A DNA stretch of 6,267 nucleotides from Acidobacteriota bacterium (lineage in GTDB: Bacteria; Acidobacteriota; Vicinamibacteria; Vicinamibacterales; 2-12-FULL-66-21), in the NCBI GenBank assembly GCA_013697225.1, contig JACCXG010000316.1, positions 1 through 6,267 on the forward strand, in the 5' to 3' direction. Positions 4,908-6,267 of the stretch are shown here, piece by piece. The translations under genes were made by a program, and so were the position numbers. The notes below the pieces were generated by a model. It was not told the origin of the DNA and did no database searches. It worked only from the letters and a program-made list of their open reading frames with translations. Within the stretch, counting starts at the first letter, position 1. Each line of letters starts with the position of its first letter.

Positions 4908-6267
4908 TCGTCCGTCACGTCCCGGTGAGTCTCCGCACGTTCGCCCTGGCGGCGGTCATCGCTGGTGTGCTGATCGGCCTTCCCGCGGCCCAGACTCCGT
5001 CCCCCCTCGGCTTCTCGTTCACGGACATCGCGCCGCGTGCGGGCTTGACCGCCAAAACCATCTACGGCGGCGAGCGGACCAACAGATACCTGCTCGAGAC
5101 GACCGGGTGCGGCGCGGCGGCTTTCGACTACGACAACGACGGGCTGCTCGACATCTTCCTCGTGAACGGCACGACCCTGGAGGGATTCCCGCCGGGCGCC
5201 GAGCCCACCAGCCATCTCTACCGGAACAAGGGGGACGGCACCTTCGAAGACGTGACCGCAAGGGCCGGCCTGGCGCTCGTCGGCTGGGGGCAGGGGGCGT
5301 GCACCGGCGACTACGACAACGACGGTTTCGAGGATCTCTTCGTCACGTTCTGGGGCACCAGCCGCCTGTTCCGCAACCGCGGAGACGGCACCTTCGAGGA
5401 GACGACGAAGGCGGCGGGGCTCGACACGTCGCGGACGCGGTGGGGCGCGGGCTGTGCCTTCCTGGATTACGACCGTGACGGCCGCCTCGACCTGTTCGCA
5501 GCCAACTACCTCGACCTCGATCTCGACACCGCCCCGGTGCCCGAGTCAGGCCTCTGCCGCTACAAAGGGGTGCCGGTCGCCTGCGGTCCGCCGGGGCTCA
5601 CCGGAGGGCGCAACATCCTCTACCGCAATGCGGGGGATGGCCGCTTCGTCGACGTCTCGGACCAGTCCGGCATCACGAAGGCCAGCGGTACTTACGCGCT
5701 TGGCGTCAGCACCCTCGACTTCGACGACGACGGGTGGGTGGACCTGTACGTCGCGAACGACTCGAATCCAAGCGCGTTGTACCGGAACAACAGGGACGGA
5801 ACTTTCACAGACATCGCCGTCAGTGCCGGCTGCGCCTACAGCCAGGACGGCAAGCCGCAGGCGGGCATGGGGGTCGCTGTCGGCGACTACAATCGCAACG
5901 GCCTGATGGACATCTTCAAGACGAACTTCGCGGGGGACACCTCCACCCTCTATGCGAACACCGGCAAGGGGCTGTGTGACGACCGCACGTTCGCGAGCGG
6001 AATCGGACGCAACACACGGTGGCTCGGGTGGGGTGTCGGGTTCCTGGACCTCGATCTCGATGGCTGGCTCGACCTGTTCCTCGTGAATGGCCATGTCTAT
6101 CCGGAGGTGGAGGTCTTGAAGACGGAAGCCGGCTACCGGCAGCGCAAGGTGGTGTACCGCAACCGTGCCGACGGCCGTTTCGAGGACGTGACCGAGCGGC
6201 TGGGGGAGCCTGTGACCATCCCGCGGGCCGGGCGCGGGGCGGCCTTCGCTGACTTCGACAACGACGG
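4904..6267 (+). CDS. Exported CRTAC1-type FG-GAP/VCBS repeat protein, 3' end missing
   Basis: The frame is open from ATG 4904 to the window end (454 whole codons). Residues 1-29 are a typical signal peptide: basic R4/R11, hydrophobic 12-26, then PAA before Q30. Seven calcium-loop motifs of the DxDxDG type mark beta-propeller blades, starting at residues 75, 136, 188, 272, 328, 382 and 450 (DYDNDG, DYDNDG, DYDRDG, DFDDDG, DYNRNG, DLDLDG, DFDNDG), usually followed by LDLF-like and LYRNxGDGxF strands. The fifth (DYNRNG) is degenerate. Between the third and fourth, a longer insert holds C218 and C227 in CRYKGVPVACGPPGL, a segment recalled as typical of bacterial CRTAC1 proteins. Such proteins normally end in an ASPIC/UnbV domain, which would lie beyond the window. 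They are secreted or surface proteins of unknown role, common in Acidobacteriota, Planctomycetota and Verrucomicrobiota. The ATGA overlap with the TPR gene implies translational coupling; no strong Shine-Dalgarno site is seen. Confidence 0.92.
   Translation, partial: MIVRHVPVSLRTFALAAVIAGVLIGLPAAQTPSPLGFSFTDIAPRAGLTAKTIYGGERTNRYLLETTGCGAAAFDYDNDGLLDIFLVNGTTLEGFPPGAEPTSHLYRNKGDGTFEDVTARAGLALVGWGQGACTGDYDNDGFEDLFVTFWGTSRLFRNRGDGTFEETTKAAGLDTSRTRWGAGCAFLDYDRDGRLDLFAANYLDLDLDTAPVPESGLCRYKGVPVACGPPGLTGGRNILYRNAGDGRFVDVSDQSGITKASGTYALGVSTLDFDDDGWVDLYVANDSNPSALYRNNRDGTFTDIAVSAGCAYSQDGKPQAGMGVAVGDYNRNGLMDIFKTNFAGDTSTLYANTGKGLCDDRTFASGIGRNTRWLGWGVGFLDLDLDGWLDLFLVNGHVYPEVEVLKTEAGYRQRKVVYRNRADGRFEDVTERLGEPVTIPRAGRGAAFADFDND

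Noticed and set aside
4672..5478. 268-codon frame on the + strand across the TPR/CRTAC1 junction
   Set aside because: It is an Arg/Ser/Pro-rich out-of-frame shadow of two well supported genes.

Overview
The window is GC-rich and densely coding. It holds six protein genes, two of them cut by the window edges, and no RNA gene, CRISPR array or transposon. The gene set and protein style suggest a member of the Acidobacteriota, possibly class Vicinamibacteria. The reasons are the high GC, a zinc-ribbon L31 with an Ala/Lys tail, a 'GRTGWPVSEVGYGMWG' type aldo/keto reductase, and a secreted TPR protein next to a CRTAC1-type FG-GAP protein. This taxonomic call is inference from recalled protein styles, not from a search.

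Left part (1-1866, + strand): a two-gene DNA-repair operon. The 3' end of a DEAD/DEAH helicase with a C-terminal four-cysteine MZB/DUF1998 domain (MrfA/YprA type) overlaps by one base (TAGTG) a gene for a DEDD-type exonuclease with C-terminal TPR-like helices (MrfB/YprB type). In Bacillus subtilis these two proteins act together in mitomycin C lesion repair. A strong hairpin at the very end of mrfB doubles as the terminator of the convergent rpmE gene.

Middle part (1893-3236, - strand): rpmE (ribosomal protein L31), with a GTG start, a clear Shine-Dalgarno site and an extended -10 promoter, lies downstream of an aldo/keto reductase gene. The 117-base gap between them carries a degenerate 9-bp tandem repeat (five units) with overlapping inverted repeats.

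Right part (3369-6267, + strand): a divergently transcribed, translationally coupled pair (ATGA overlap). It encodes an exported protein made almost entirely of about 14 TPR units, followed by an exported CRTAC1-type beta-propeller protein with seven visible calcium-loop repeats that runs off the window end. Both genes flanking the divergent 132-base gap have a near-consensus -10 hexamer placed so that transcription would start at or within about three bases of the start codon. Neither has a clear Shine-Dalgarno site, so leaderless transcription is possible.

No wholly new system is evident. The points most worth a second look are the mrfAB pair, the terminator buried in the mrfB coding sequence, the 9-bp repeat array, the putative leaderless divergent promoters and the TPR/CRTAC1 couple.
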